From positions 115,650 to 179,649 of the forward strand of contig CALCII010000002.1 in the NCBI GenBank assembly GCA_937907395.1: a stretch of DNA of 64,000 nt, written 5' to 3'. The first letter of the stretch is position 1; the number at the start of each line of letters is the position of its first letter. The position numbers and the translations under genes are program-made. This DNA is from an uncultured Chitinophagaceae bacterium. GTDB taxonomy: Bacteria > Bacteroidota > Bacteroidia > Chitinophagales > Chitinophagaceae. This document shows, piece after piece, positions 26,362 through 35,753 of the stretch. Under the pieces are notes generated by a model. That model worked only from the letters and a program-made list of their open reading frames with translations, did not search any database and was not told the origin of the DNA.

Positions 26362-26955
26362 ATGGAATTTCAACACGACAAATCGTGGGAGACATTTACA
26401 AAAATTCTTTATTCAAAAGTGCCTGTAAGACACGCTTGGACAAACTTTATAGAATATCACGAAGAAAACTTTCCCAAACCCTACTGGACATCACTTAAAG
26501 ATATTGACATTGAAGAAGAACAAACAAATATTATTAATTGGCTGACAAGTGTGCTGACAAAGACCCCTATTCCTGAAAAGGTTATTGCAATTTGGATTGG
26601 ACTACTAAAACTTGCAGGTGACAATGAAAGTGAAATTCCTACAATATATTTTGGTGGTGCTGACAGTTACGACAAGGATGATAGCGATTGGGCTTGCGAC
26701 TTAGCATACTTACCTGACAACAGATATGCACAACCTGGTTTACTGCAGGACATAGACGCAATTGCAAGGACAGACGAAGATGACTATGAGTTCTTAGACT
26801 GGATATTGCCTCTTGCTTATTGTGCATTTACTTTTGACGAAATTGTAAGAGCAAAACTAGATAAAAGTTTATTTCTTAAACATAAAGACAAAATATTCAT
26901 AGCCGTTGGACATGACAGTGGTGATTATATTGACTTGACAACAATTGCAAACTAA
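26362..26955 (+). CDS. Unrecognised acidic protein, cassette 6
   Basis: 197 residues from ATG 26362. The frame is open upstream through the attC, but codons there come from the recombination site and are not coding. The protein is acidic and helical with aromatic-rich stretches (KPYWTSLKDIDIEEEQTNIINWL, DSDWACDLAYLPDN). No signal. Unrecognised. Left end GTTACATGCA, right end TGCATGTAAC, perfect complement. Confidence 0.7.
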   Translation: MEFQHDKSWETFTKILYSKVPVRHAWTNFIEYHEENFPKPYWTSLKDIDIEEEQTNIINWLTSVLTKTPIPEKVIAIWIGLLKLAGDNESEIPTIYFGGADSYDKDDSDWACDLAYLPDNRYAQPGLLQDIDAIARTDEDDYEFLDWILPLAYCAFTFDEIVRAKLDKSLFLKHKDKIFIAVGHDSGDYIDLTTIAN

Positions 26956-26966
26956 AATAACACTGC

Positions 26967-27164
26967 ATGTAACAGTGCATTTGTGTTATGTCGGCGGACA
27001 GATTACGCCACATCAACTTTGTACTACTATGAGCTGCAGTTCGGGCTGACGGATTTCTAACCGGCTTCTGGTTTTCACCTTCAGGTTTCGTAATTTTAAT
27101 CAGCAACAGTGCCGGGCTGGTGGGTTTCAAAGTCCGCCACAAACACAAATGCCGAACGTTGTAC
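26967..27164 (+). repeat. attC-like site 6 (198 bp)
   Basis: Cores ATGTAAC (26967) and GTTGTAC (27158), type-A arms as at site 3. The remaining bases to 27406 form the leader of the sigma/FecR cassette and show no gene, although no other promoter-free stretch this long exists in the array. Confidence 0.82.
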
Positions 27165-27406
27165 GTCACCCTAACCAGCTCTTGTTCTTCTATCAACAAA
27201 AAAAGCACATCCGCTTTTCTTCCTGATTCAGCTGATTTAGCCTAATACCTAATTTCTTCATTAAAACTAAAAGCCTATTAAGCTACTGATTTGCAAATAC
27301 TTAATAATTTGCCAAAATAAATCTTTACAAAACCTATCCTTTTGTTATCCCCTCGTAGTTTATCTATTAAACAAACAGGATTATTAACTTAATAAACAAT
27401 TACAAA

Positions 27407-28138
27407 ATGAAAAGAGCAAAGATCTTAACCCTTGGGTTACTGTTAGCAATTGTCTTTATGGCCTGTAACAAAAATGATACCCCAGACAATGTAAGCTTAG
27501 ATGCAACCAAAACCTCTTTAATTAAAAAAGGTGAACCGGTGGTATTTACGTTATCCCAATCTGCCGGGAATACAGTAAACTGGAGTGTAAACCCATCTGC
27601 CAATACACAAATTAATACAAATGGAAACCAGGCATCGATAATGTTCGGGGCAAAAGGCAATTACGTTGTTTCTGCGGTTGCAGGAAATATTTCTGCTTCT
27701 AGGCCTGTTTCCGTTTCAGATTCCACCTACACCGGCGGCGGTGGAACACCTCCAACTACATTGGTATTTTCTGCAGGTGAATCAATCAAAATTACAGCAT
27801 CAAGAATTGATTCTGGTTCTACTTCAGGGTTGATATTATCTGCTTTAACCACAAATAGCTACACATGCCTAAGTAATTCCTTATTAACAAGCTTTACATC
27901 AGGAACAAACAGCTACGGAGTTAACTTCACAGGCGTATCTGTACCCGGCAGTTGTACAACCGGAACAGCAAAGGCAGGCGGGTTTAGTTATTTATATCCT
28001 GTAGCAAGTGGCACAAATACGCTTACCATTAATTTTAATGGCATGACTTATTCAGGAACAATTGTTAAAACTGGCAATAGCTACACAATAAATTGGGCCT
28101 ACACAACAGGAGTTACCATTTCTCCAACCAGTTTATAA
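27407..28138 (+). CDS. Ig-like lipoprotein, first gene of the large cassette
   Basis: 243 residues. Lipobox VFMAC. An N-terminal bacterial Ig/PKD-like sandwich (GEPVVFTLSQSAGNTVNWSVNPSANTQINTNGNQASIMFGAKGNYVVSAVAG), a Gly/Thr linker (TGGGGTPPTT) and a second beta domain. Surface lipoprotein of unknown function. Long AT-rich leader of ~240 bases before the ATG may hold its own promoter. It heads a gene group with an ECF sigma factor. Confidence 0.72.
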   Translation: MKRAKILTLGLLLAIVFMACNKNDTPDNVSLDATKTSLIKKGEPVVFTLSQSAGNTVNWSVNPSANTQINTNGNQASIMFGAKGNYVVSAVAGNISASRPVSVSDSTYTGGGGTPPTTLVFSAGESIKITASRIDSGSTSGLILSALTTNSYTCLSNSLLTSFTSGTNSYGVNFTGVSVPGSCTTGTAKAGGFSYLYPVASGTNTLTINFNGMTYSGTIVKTGNSYTINWAYTTGVTISPTSL

Positions 28139-28206
28139 TAATTAAATAAAATTATGTTTACAGAGCCGCTTTGAATGCAAATAGCAAACCGGCTCTTTTC
28201 AATACT

Positions 28207-28749
28207 TTGGAAAACATTTCACATATCATTGAAGGCTGTAAAAAACAGGATCAGTTGAGCCAGGAAAAACTGTACCGGCAGTTTTACCCTGCCTTATTTG
28301 CTTTATGCAAAACTTTTTTTGAAGATAAACAGGACATACTTACTGCATTAAACAATGGTATGCTTAGGGTTTTTAAAAATATTGAACAATATGATGAAAG
28401 TAAGGGGGCCTTTTTTAATTGGGTTTATACAATAGTTAGAAATGCAGCACTTACTTTAATCAGGGATAAGAAAACAAACCTCACATTTGAACTAACTGAA
28501 AATGTAAAAGAACAAATTGACAACAACCCCTTTAAGCAACTTGAGTGGAAAGACATTTACTATTATTTGGATAAATTACCGGCAAAAACAAGATGTGTTT
28601 GTAGCCTATATTACCTGGAAGGGTTCTCTATGAAAGAAATATCAGGTTCCATTGATATGAAAGAAGGTGCCGTAAAATGGCACCTGAGTGAATGCCGAAG
28701 CAGACTTAAAATAATTTTTGAACAACATAATATTAAAAAAAGTGGATGA
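28207..28749 (+). CDS. ECF-type RNA polymerase sigma factor
   Basis: About 180 residues if the TTG at 28207 (LENISHIIEGC) is used; the frame is open from TTG 28171 and no ATG occurs near, so the start is uncertain. Region 2 is seen in LYRQFYPALFALCKTFF ... LNNGMLRVFKNIEQYD ... FFNWVYTIVRNAAL, region 4 in YLDKLPAKTRCVCSLYYLEGFSMKEISGSIDMKEGAVKWHLSECRSRLK. It resembles the ECF sigmas that control FecR/TonB loci in Bacteroidota. Its stop overlaps the FecR start region. Confidence 0.83.
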   Translation: MENISHIIEGCKKQDQLSQEKLYRQFYPALFALCKTFFEDKQDILTALNNGMLRVFKNIEQYDESKGAFFNWVYTIVRNAALTLIRDKKTNLTFELTENVKEQIDNNPFKQLEWKDIYYYLDKLPAKTRCVCSLYYLEGFSMKEISGSIDMKEGAVKWHLSECRSRLKIIFEQHNIKKSG

Positions 28750-29635
28750 CAAAAATTTACATAGCAATCAAATGAATCATAAGAATTACCCTGAACCTGA
28801 TATTCCTGCAGATGAAGCATGGGCAAGTATGAAAACTCTGCTCACTACTGCCCCCGGAAAAGTACACCCCGCTAAATCAGGCAAACCTTTTTCTGTAAAA
28901 TATTTCGCTTATGCAGGGCTGGGATTAATAATTATGGCAGTAACCGCATACTACTTTTGGAAAGACACACCCCAAAAACAACCTTCAGCTATAACATATT
29001 ATAGCACTGACAAACCACAGAAAGTTACTTTATCAGATGGCACGTTAGCATTTTTAAATAAAAATAGCAGCATAAGTGAACTTAATAATACGGCTAAAGA
29101 GAGACAAACCGCTGTTAGGGGCGCAGCTTATTTCAGAGAAAGGCAATTCAGTAATCAACCGGCTCATCATTTAAAACTTGGTACTCTAGATGTGGTACCC
29201 GTTCAGGCAAATATTTATGTATCTTTTGATACAGTATTTGCCATTTCAGCTGTGTATATACAATCAGGAAGCGCTGTAATTGAAACAGGCGGGCAAAAAC
29301 TTACACTCAATGCAGGAGAATCCGTAAAGTATGATGAAAAAACCGGGCACATCAGTGATAAGCAAGCAGTTGATGTTAATTTATTCAGTTATGCCACAAG
29401 AATCTTTGAGTTTATGGATACCTCACTTAAAGAAGCTGCCGAATCCATTGAAAATGCTTATGGGGTTGCCATAGTATTTAAAAATAAGAACCTGTACAAC
29501 TGCAGAATAACAACAAGATTCGATAATAAAAGCCTGAAAGAAATATTTGATCTAATGGCCTATACGCTCAATTTTACTTATCAAATAGATGAAAAGAATA
29601 ACCAGGTTGTATTAACCGGAGAAGGATGTGAATAA
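28742..29635 (+). CDS. FecR-type anti-sigma protein (DUF4974)
   Basis: About 297 residues from GTG 28742, which overlaps the sigma stop (GTGGATGA); ATG 28772 is an alternative. Soluble N-terminal ~50 residues to hold sigma, a membrane helix (YAGLGLIIMAVTAYYFW), the FecR domain (VTLSDGTLAFLNKNSSI, RGAAYFRERQF, ESVKYDEKTGH) and a C-terminal DUF4974-like domain (LKEAAESIENAYGVAIVFKNK ... FDLMAYTLNFTYQ). It should hold the sigma factor at the inner membrane until a signal arrives. Confidence 0.83.
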   Translation: MDDKNLHSNQMNHKNYPEPDIPADEAWASMKTLLTTAPGKVHPAKSGKPFSVKYFAYAGLGLIIMAVTAYYFWKDTPQKQPSAITYYSTDKPQKVTLSDGTLAFLNKNSSISELNNTAKERQTAVRGAAYFRERQFSNQPAHHLKLGTLDVVPVQANIYVSFDTVFAISAVYIQSGSAVIETGGQKLTLNAGESVKYDEKTGHISDKQAVDVNLFSYATRIFEFMDTSLKEAAESIENAYGVAIVFKNKNLYNCRITTRFDNKSLKEIFDLMAYTLNFTYQIDEKNNQVVLTGEGCE

Positions 29636-31052
29636 GAAATATTTTATTTGCCTGATATTGTTTCTCGTTTTTTCAGCGGGTAAATACACTATTGCCCAAG
29701 GGCAACTGAAGCAGCAAAAAATTTCTGAAGGTAGTTTTTTGCTTGATGGAAACATTTCATTGGACTCACTCACAAAATACATTCATAAAAACAGCAGAAT
29801 AAGGTTTTCTTTTAACTCAGTAAAGGTTAAAGGTTCAAGAGAAATTAATTTTCCAAAGGCCCGGTATTCTATTAAGGAAATTCTTCAGCTGATAAAAAGG
29901 ACTACTTCTTTATATTATTCCTTTTATTCCGGCTTTGTAATTTTTCAGGATAATCCCCCAACACAGAAACAAAAAACAGGTTTCCTAAAAACAAACCCGA
30001 CTAACCCCAAAAACACTTTGGCAAAATCCAATACAAAATCGCAAAGAAAAAAACTTCAAACTAAAAGTCAATCTGTAAAGGGGAAGCAAATAATTATACA
30101 AAAAAAATTACTGAAAGATACTGTAGAACAAAAGTCAGCAGATGTATTAGTTACGGCTGGCAATATCCGTCAGCAGGAAATCGAAGCTGTTGAAACTAAG
30201 GCAAACCCGAAACAAGCAGCAAACGATAGAAGTTTGAATGATTCAGCAACAGCAATTGCTGTTGAGAAAGATTCAATACCTATTCATATAAGCAAAAATA
30301 TAAGCCTGGGGGATACTGCTAAATTTGTTTCTTCCGCTATAAAAGGGGACAGTAGTATTATCAATATGACTTCCCCTGACAGCCCCATTAACCGTAGAGT
30401 AAGAATTAAAAACAGAAAAGGGCTTCAACTCCATTATGGTGTGCAATGGAATATTAATATCCCTGTATACGGATTTAAAGAATATTTTACCCGTACCAAT
30501 GGCAATAGCCAACCTTATAATTTTTTAATCCCCGGTTTATGGATAAGTAAAACAATCGGTAAGAAGGAAAATGAATTATTGTTTTTGGCGAAACCGGAGC
30601 AGCAATATTTTACTGGAAATAAAGTTGTTGCAACCTCTACTGGTCCTGTTTCTGTTCAGGATTCAACAACGATCAGGAGAAATACAATTGCAATAAAAAC
30701 AAATGGCATATCTGTGGGGCTGCAATACAATTACCATTTAAATGATAAATGGAATATTGGTGGCAGCCTTAATTTTAATTGGCAGAATGCTGCATTGATA
30801 AATCAGGAAATAACCCGTTTATCAAATGGCGTATTACTTACTGATTCGGTATATGGGATCAAGAAATCATCACAAGACTGGATATACCTTAAATCCACGT
30901 TTGTTACAGCAAGGCTTGAGGCATCCTACAATTTAAAGAAGTTTGCTATTGGTTGTGCTGCATATATGCCAATCACCCGCATATTTGCTCCATCTGTAAA
31001 TAACTCCCTTACTGTAAATGGCCATATTTTCATTCGGTGGAGAATAAATTAA
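29628..31052 (+). CDS. STN-domain outer-membrane protein
   Basis: 474 residues. Signal peptide (YFICLILFLVFSAGKYTIAQG), then an STN fold (LDSLTKYIHKNSRIRFSFNSVKVK ... ILQLIKRTTSLYYSFYSGFVIF), a ~150-residue Lys/Thr-rich linker, then a C-terminal beta-barrel-like region from LQLHYGVQWNINIPVYG to a final aromatic strand (GHIFIRWRIN). STN domains pass signals to FecR proteins. It overlaps the FecR stop by 8 bases, so the three genes form a regulatory relay with an outer-membrane sensor that is not a full TonB receptor. Confidence 0.78.
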   Translation: MNKKYFICLILFLVFSAGKYTIAQGQLKQQKISEGSFLLDGNISLDSLTKYIHKNSRIRFSFNSVKVKGSREINFPKARYSIKEILQLIKRTTSLYYSFYSGFVIFQDNPPTQKQKTGFLKTNPTNPKNTLAKSNTKSQRKKLQTKSQSVKGKQIIIQKKLLKDTVEQKSADVLVTAGNIRQQEIEAVETKANPKQAANDRSLNDSATAIAVEKDSIPIHISKNISLGDTAKFVSSAIKGDSSIINMTSPDSPINRRVRIKNRKGLQLHYGVQWNINIPVYGFKEYFTRTNGNSQPYNFLIPGLWISKTIGKKENELLFLAKPEQQYFTGNKVVATSTGPVSVQDSTTIRRNTIAIKTNGISVGLQYNYHLNDKWNIGGSLNFNWQNAALINQEITRLSNGVLLTDSVYGIKKSSQDWIYLKSTFVTARLEASYNLKKFAIGCAAYMPITRIFAPSVNNSLTVNGHIFIRWRIN

Positions 31053-31091
31053 ACTAAATGTTGTTTAATAAGCCAGACAAGAAGGGCGAAC

Positions 31092-31287
31092 GTACAACAA
31101 AAGGTTTGCCGCAAGGCTGGCGAACGGAATAACAATCGGCTGTTGTACTGCTATCAACTAATATCTGGCTTGACCGAATTCTATTTGGCTTTTAGTTGTT
31201 AATTTCATCATCAGTTTTCAATCGGCTTCAGTTGCCGGGCAGATAGTTATAAAATACCAGCCCTGCGGCAAGCCTAGAACGTTATAT
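31092..31287 (+). repeat. attC-like site 7 (196 bp)
   Basis: Cores GTACAAC (31092) and GTTATAT (31281). Arms GGTTTGCCGCAAGGCTGG and CCAGCCCTGCGGCAAGCC pair almost perfectly. The left end of this 4.1 kb cassette, GTTGTACGT (27158), is the complement of ACGTACAAC here. Confidence 0.84.
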
Positions 31288-31893
31288 GGCACCTGATTCG
31301 CAGCTTTCTTAGTGCTGGTTAATCATTGAACTTATCGGTTCGTTTTTCGTGGCGCTGGCTGACTTTGGTTGCGGTTGATCGGTTTGTACTTTCTGTGGCT
31401 GACAGGTTGGTTCCCGGTTTCATTGTCCGACACCTGTTCCGGGTTTCGTTACTCCCGGCCTGACTTTAACGGATCTACCGACAGGTTTTTTTCATTTGTT
31501 TCTTACATCTTGTACTTCGGCTTATGGCTGTGATGTAGCCTGGCTTCCTTTCTGTTGGTGAGTTGTTGCAGTGCAGGTGCTAATGGTGTGACCATCTTCA
31601 CAGTTTGGTTGCCGACAGACAGCCTTCGGCTGGGATCAGTAATTTTTCATTTAGCTCCGGTTATGGTTGTTTGCGTTTTTTTTTTAATAATTTCTGGCGC
31701 CATATAACAGTGCATTTGTGTTATGTCGGCGGACAGATAACGCCGCATCAGCTTTGTAATACTATCGGCTACAGTTCGGGCCGACGGATTTCTAACCGGC
31801 AACGGGTTTTCACCTTCAGGTTTTGTAACTTTAATGAACTTCGGTACCAGGCTGACAGTTTTTCAAAGTCCGCCACAAACACAAATGCCGCAC
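31281..31893 (+). mobile_element. Non-coding repeated cassette, copy B
   Basis: Second copy of the ~610-base unit (GTTATATGGC to GCCATATAAC). Compared with copy A, the 5' part has changes in the first 50 bases and the 3' part carries GTGTGACCATCTTCACAG, which copies C and (nearly) D share. No conserved reading frame. Confidence 0.75.
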
Positions 31894-31900
31894 GTTGTGC
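31702..31900 (+). repeat. attC-like site 8 (199 bp)
   Basis: Cores ATATAAC (31702) and GTTGTGC (31894), type-A arms. Confidence 0.82.
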
Positions 31901-31937
31901 GTCACCTTTACAACTCACTCATTGAAGAATCTCCTAT

Positions 31938-32963
31938 ATGTCAGAAACTAATTTGCCTAAAATTTCATATCTGTTTGGAGCTGGTGCCAGTGCACAAGCA
32001 TTACCTACAATAAAAAAATTACCTGAAAGGATAAAGTCTATAAGAGATTATATTGACAAACAATGTATTTATGAACCTGATGAGACATTTTCACCGACGA
32101 AAGATTATACATTTAAAAAAGCTGAAGCAAAACAATATGTGCTTGACCTGTTAGACAAACTTTTCTTACAATCTAGCAATCATTCAACAGTCGACACTTA
32201 TGCAAAAAAGCTTAACATTAGCGGACAATCTCAGGAAATTAACGAACTGATATTTTCACTAGCACTCTACTTTAACATTGAACAAAAAATATCTGGACTT
32301 GACCCACGATACGACACATTTTTAGTTTCGATATTAAATTCCCACTCCTATAGCTTCCCAGACAATTTAAAATTTCTTTCATGGAACTATGACTTACAGA
32401 TGGAAGCAGCCCATGAAAAGATAATAAATAGAGGAAATTTAGATTTAAGTTTTTACTTATTTAATTCAGACCGAAACGACTTTAAGAAAGATAAATTTAC
32501 TTCTGTTAAGTTGAACGGTTCAAGTAATATCCTAGGACAGTTTAGAGATTCCTTTCCACTTGTGAAAAATATCTTAAGTGACAAGTTTGTTAAAGAAGAT
32601 TTGGATTTCCCTTTGCAATATGCTTTCCTTCATATAAAACAAAGATTACGAGTTTATCAGGGTCGTGTAAGCCTTAATTTTGCATGGTACCATGATTGGG
32701 AAAATGTAAACAAAGTCATAGAAAATTATAACGAGACAGAAATTTTAGTTGTTGTTGGATACTCATTTCCGTTCTTTAATAGAGAAGTTGACAGAAAAAT
32801 TATTAGAGCAATGACTAATCTAAAAAAGATATATATTCAGGACTGCGTACCAGAAAATATTAAGTCTAGATTTTTATCAATTCTTCCAGACTGGCGTGAA
32901 AAGAAAATTGAAATCATTTCTGTAGACGATGTTTCTGAGTTCTTTCTTCCGCCTGAATTGTAA
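31938..32963 (+). CDS. SIR2-like domain protein, cassette 9
   Basis: 341 residues. The NAD-binding motif YLFGAGASAQALPT (~11-24) opens the protein; LKFLSWNYDLQME (~142-154) has the catalytic-region Asn/Asp; ILVVVGYSFPFFNREVDRKI (~271-290) is the SIR2 C-terminal strand-loop. This layout is that of the SIR2 family seen in bacterial defence systems (NAD-consuming effectors). No second domain is evident, so it might act alone or with an unlinked partner. Left end GTTGTGCGTCACC, right end GGCGAACGCACAAC. Confidence 0.82.
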   Translation: MSETNLPKISYLFGAGASAQALPTIKKLPERIKSIRDYIDKQCIYEPDETFSPTKDYTFKKAEAKQYVLDLLDKLFLQSSNHSTVDTYAKKLNISGQSQEINELIFSLALYFNIEQKISGLDPRYDTFLVSILNSHSYSFPDNLKFLSWNYDLQMEAAHEKIINRGNLDLSFYLFNSDRNDFKKDKFTSVKLNGSSNILGQFRDSFPLVKNILSDKFVKEDLDFPLQYAFLHIKQRLRVYQGRVSLNFAWYHDWENVNKVIENYNETEILVVVGYSFPFFNREVDRKIIRAMTNLKKIYIQDCVPENIKSRFLSILPDWREKKIEIISVDDVSEFFLPPEL

Positions 32964-32991
32964 CTATCGAGTAAACTTAACCAAGGCGAAC

Positions 32992-33190
32992 GCACAACAT
33001 TGGTATTGCCAATAGTGGGGCTGGACATTGGAACAATCAGCATTGGTAATTCTGTTGTACCGTGGTTCGGGGCTCGACGAATAAAGCCCAGCTTTAGTTC
33101 TTAATATTTAACTTTATCAAAAAGCCAGGCAGTAGTTCCGGGCAGACGAATATAAAATTCCCCACCATCGGCAATAGCTGGACGTTATCG
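32992..33190 (+). repeat. attC-like site 9 (199 bp)
   Basis: Cores GCACAAC (32992) and GTTATCG (33184). Arms TGCCAATAGTGGGGCTGG and CCCCACCATCGGCAATAGC. The interior is essentially identical to site 20 and close to site 22, although their cassettes are unrelated. Confidence 0.86.
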
Positions 33191-33280
33191 GTAACTCTAT
33201 GACGACCTAAAATGATAAATGAATAACAAAAAAATAATACAAGTTGTAATAATCAATAAATTTAACCGAACTCATAAAAA

Positions 33281-34243
33281 ATGAAAAATACAATTCACTT
33301 AATAATCGCAACTGTGTTTCTAAGCTCTTGTGCAAACTCACAAAACAAAAAGAGCATAGCAGAAAAGGAATATTCTATTGCGTATAATATTCATGAAAAT
33401 GACACAATTCATAAAAATAATTATGAAGTTATGACAATGAATATGGACGGTTCAAACAAAAAAAATATTACCAATAATCCTGATGTTGCGTGGACATACT
33501 ATGCTTACAAAAACCGACTGTTTTTTATCAGCGACAGAGACACTTGTAGCCGTTGCTTTTTTCTATACGAAACGGATGTAAACGGGACTAACATAAAAAA
33601 AGTAAGCGACTTAATGTTGGAAGACAGTTGGATGAGTGGTAGAAAAAATGGTGAGGAACTTGTAGTTGCTGGAAGAATTGGAAAAGAATTACGATACCAA
33701 CTTTTTATCGTTAACACCAAGACAGGAGCATATAAGCAATTGACAAATGAACCTAATGCAAAATACGGAGACCCTTGCTTTTCGCCTGACGGTAAAAAAA
33801 TTGCCTTCTATTATCAAAAAGATAAAACCGACAAAACAAGTCATGAAGAACTGTTTGTAATGAATGATGATGGAACTGGAATGACACAATTAACGCATTA
33901 TCCTGAAAACAACATATCAGCAAAAGACTATGGTTACAGAGCTGGTGCAACGAAATGGCATCCAACCGAAAACTTTATCAGTTATGTATCCTTACAAGAT
34001 GGACGACATAGCATTTTTGCAGTAACTCCTGACGGAAAGAAACAATGGAAACTTATCGAAAATGAACTTTCAGAAGGTTATCATGACTGGAGTTCGGACG
34101 GGAAATGGTTAACTTTTAACAAATCAGACATTAAAGAAACACAATACCATATTATACTTATGAATTGGAAAACTAAAGAACAAAAGCAGTTGACAGATAC
34201 AACTTACAAATCTCAACTTTCACCAGTGTTTATTGAAAAGTAA
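33281..34243 (+). CDS. TolB-like beta-propeller lipoprotein, cassette 10
   Basis: 320 residues. Lipobox LSSC. Repeated PD40/TolB-type blades: YEVMTMNMDGSNKKNITNNPDVAW, FSPDGKKIAFYYQKD, LFVMNDDGTGMTQLTHYPEN, WSSDGKWLTFNKSD and LMNWKTKEQKQLTD. About five to six blades. Probably periplasmic, binding a protein or glycan. Left end GTTATCGGTAACTC, right end GAGCTACCGATAAC. Confidence 0.82.
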   Translation: MKNTIHLIIATVFLSSCANSQNKKSIAEKEYSIAYNIHENDTIHKNNYEVMTMNMDGSNKKNITNNPDVAWTYYAYKNRLFFISDRDTCSRCFFLYETDVNGTNIKKVSDLMLEDSWMSGRKNGEELVVAGRIGKELRYQLFIVNTKTGAYKQLTNEPNAKYGDPCFSPDGKKIAFYYQKDKTDKTSHEELFVMNDDGTGMTQLTHYPENNISAKDYGYRAGATKWHPTENFISYVSLQDGRHSIFAVTPDGKKQWKLIENELSEGYHDWSSDGKWLTFNKSDIKETQYHIILMNWKTKEQKQLTDTTYKSQLSPVFIEK

Positions 34244-34275
34244 AAAGAAAATAATGAAGACCAAAGAAGAGCTAC

Positions 34276-34388
34276 CGATAACAGCAGTTTGGCAAAATGG
34301 CGGGTTCAGTACTAAATTCAACGGCAGTTCTTCGATTGGACTTTAGTGCTAAAATTCCCGCCCATCGCCAATACGTAAACCGTTATAT
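34276..34388 (+). repeat. attC-like site 10 (113 bp)
   Basis: Cores CGATAAC (34276) and GTTATAT (34382). Arms GGCAAAATGGCGGGTTC and CCCGCCCATCGCCAATACG. The shortest site in the array. Confidence 0.82.
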
Positions 34389-34993
34389 GGCACCTGATTC
34401 GCAGCTTTGTATTGCTGGTTCTTAATTAAACTTATTGGTTCGTTTTTCGTGGTGCTGGCTGACCTTGGGTTGCGGTTGTTTGGCTTATACTTTCTGTGGC
34501 TGACAGGTGGTTCCCGGGTTCATTATCCGACACCTGTTCCGGGTTTCATTACTCCCGGCCCGACTTTAACGGATCTGCCGACAGGTTTTGTTTCATTTGT
34601 TTCTTACATCTTGTACTTCGGCTTATGGCTGTGATGTAGCCTGGCTTCCTTTCTGTTGGTGAGTTGTTGCAGTGCAGGTGCTAATGGTGTGACCATCTTC
34701 ACAGTTTGGTTGCCGACAGACAGCCTTCGGCTGGGATCAGTAATTTTTCATTTAGCTCCGGTTATGGTTGTTTGCGTTTTTTTTTTAATAATTTCTGGCG
34801 CCATATAACAGTGCATTTGTGTTATGTCGGCGGACAGATTACGCCGCATCAGCTTTGTAATACTATCGGCTACAGTTCGGGCCGACGGATTTCTGACCGG
34901 CAACTGGTTTTCAACTTCAGGTTTTGTAACTTTAATCAGCAACAGTGCCGGGCTGGTGGGTTTCAAATTCCACCACAAACACAAATGCTGCAC
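34382..34993 (+). mobile_element. Non-coding repeated cassette, copy C
   Basis: Third copy. Its 5' quarter reads like copy A (TTGTATTGCTGGTTCTTAAT) while its 3' half is almost identical to copy B, so it looks like a mosaic produced by recombination between copies. A 75-codon frame from TTG 34407 exists only here, owing to single-base indels, and I do not regard it as a gene. Confidence 0.75.
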
Positions 34994-35000
34994 GTTACAA
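34803..35000 (+). repeat. attC-like site 11 (198 bp)
   Basis: Cores ATATAAC (34803) and GTTACAA (34994), type-A arms. Confidence 0.82.
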
Positions 35001-35555
35001 GCTATGCTGAGACAGTTTACGGATTGTTACAGTTTGAAGATTTTTCAGGCAGTATTAGTTTGGAAGAATTATTAGACATCAACTGGTTGAAACCATATGA
35101 CAAACAACTGCAGTTTGTTTTTTTTGACACAGTTTTATTTTTCAAAAGAGATCTTTGCAAGCACCATTCATGAAGCAATCAGTTTTTGTAAGACGCCATA
35201 ACAACAAAAATTGACAGGTAATTTTTCATATCACAATCTTTGGCTGTAGACCTCGGTAGACACGGTTTTCTGTTGTCAGCAGTAAAGTTGAGACTGTTTT
35301 CTTTTAATCTGCAGTTTGGGTTAGACATAGTTCTGACTTTTTTATCTTCAGCCTGGAAACAGTTTGTTAATCAAAAACAGCATAAAAAATCAGTTTTTGT
35401 TATGGCTCGCAGACTTGGAAGACAGAATATTTTCATTTTTTCGACCCAGAATCTTTGGAAAAAGTCCACTGACAAAAACACTGAACTCCTACCCTTTTGG
35501 TCTAGAAAATCGTTAGACAATGACTTTTTTGACTCTGAAAGAAAAGACGCACAGC
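35001..35555 (+). pseudogene. Cassette 12, probably a degraded gene
   Basis: No intact frame fills this cassette. A protein-like stretch (ETVYGLLQFEDFSGSISLEE ... CKHHS) reads without ATG to a stop at 35173, and another frame is open from 35240 to 35644, running into the attC, with an unconvincing composition. The pattern suggests a gene broken by frameshifts. The cassette ends (GTTACAAGCT at 34994, AGCTTGTAAC at 35553) are intact, so the unit could still move. Confidence 0.4.
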
Positions 35556-35753
35556 TTGTAACAGGGGGTTTGCTGCTATGCTGGCTGACGGATAAATCAT
35601 CAGCAGTAAATCGCTATTCAGCAGCAGCTACGGCGAGACCGTAACCTTTCAAAATTTCATTTACATTTATAATTATAAATACTAATCGGGGTTTCGTTAG
35701 CGGGCTGGACGTTCAACAAATCCCAGCACAGCAGCAAGCCCCGAACGTTATAT
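35556..35753 (+). repeat. attC-like site 12 (198 bp)
   Basis: Cores TTGTAAC (35556) and GTTATAT (35747). Arms GGGGGTTTGCTGCTATGCTGG and CCAGCACAGCAGCAAGCCCC, in the same style as site 7. Confidence 0.82.

Noticed and set aside
31605..31925. Open frame across repeated cassette B and its attC (also copy C at 34706)
   Set aside because: The frame is not open in all copies and runs through the recombination site.
34407..34634. 75-residue hydrophobic frame in repeated cassette C
   Set aside because: Single-base indels relative to copies A, B and D create it; the other copies have stops or shifts.
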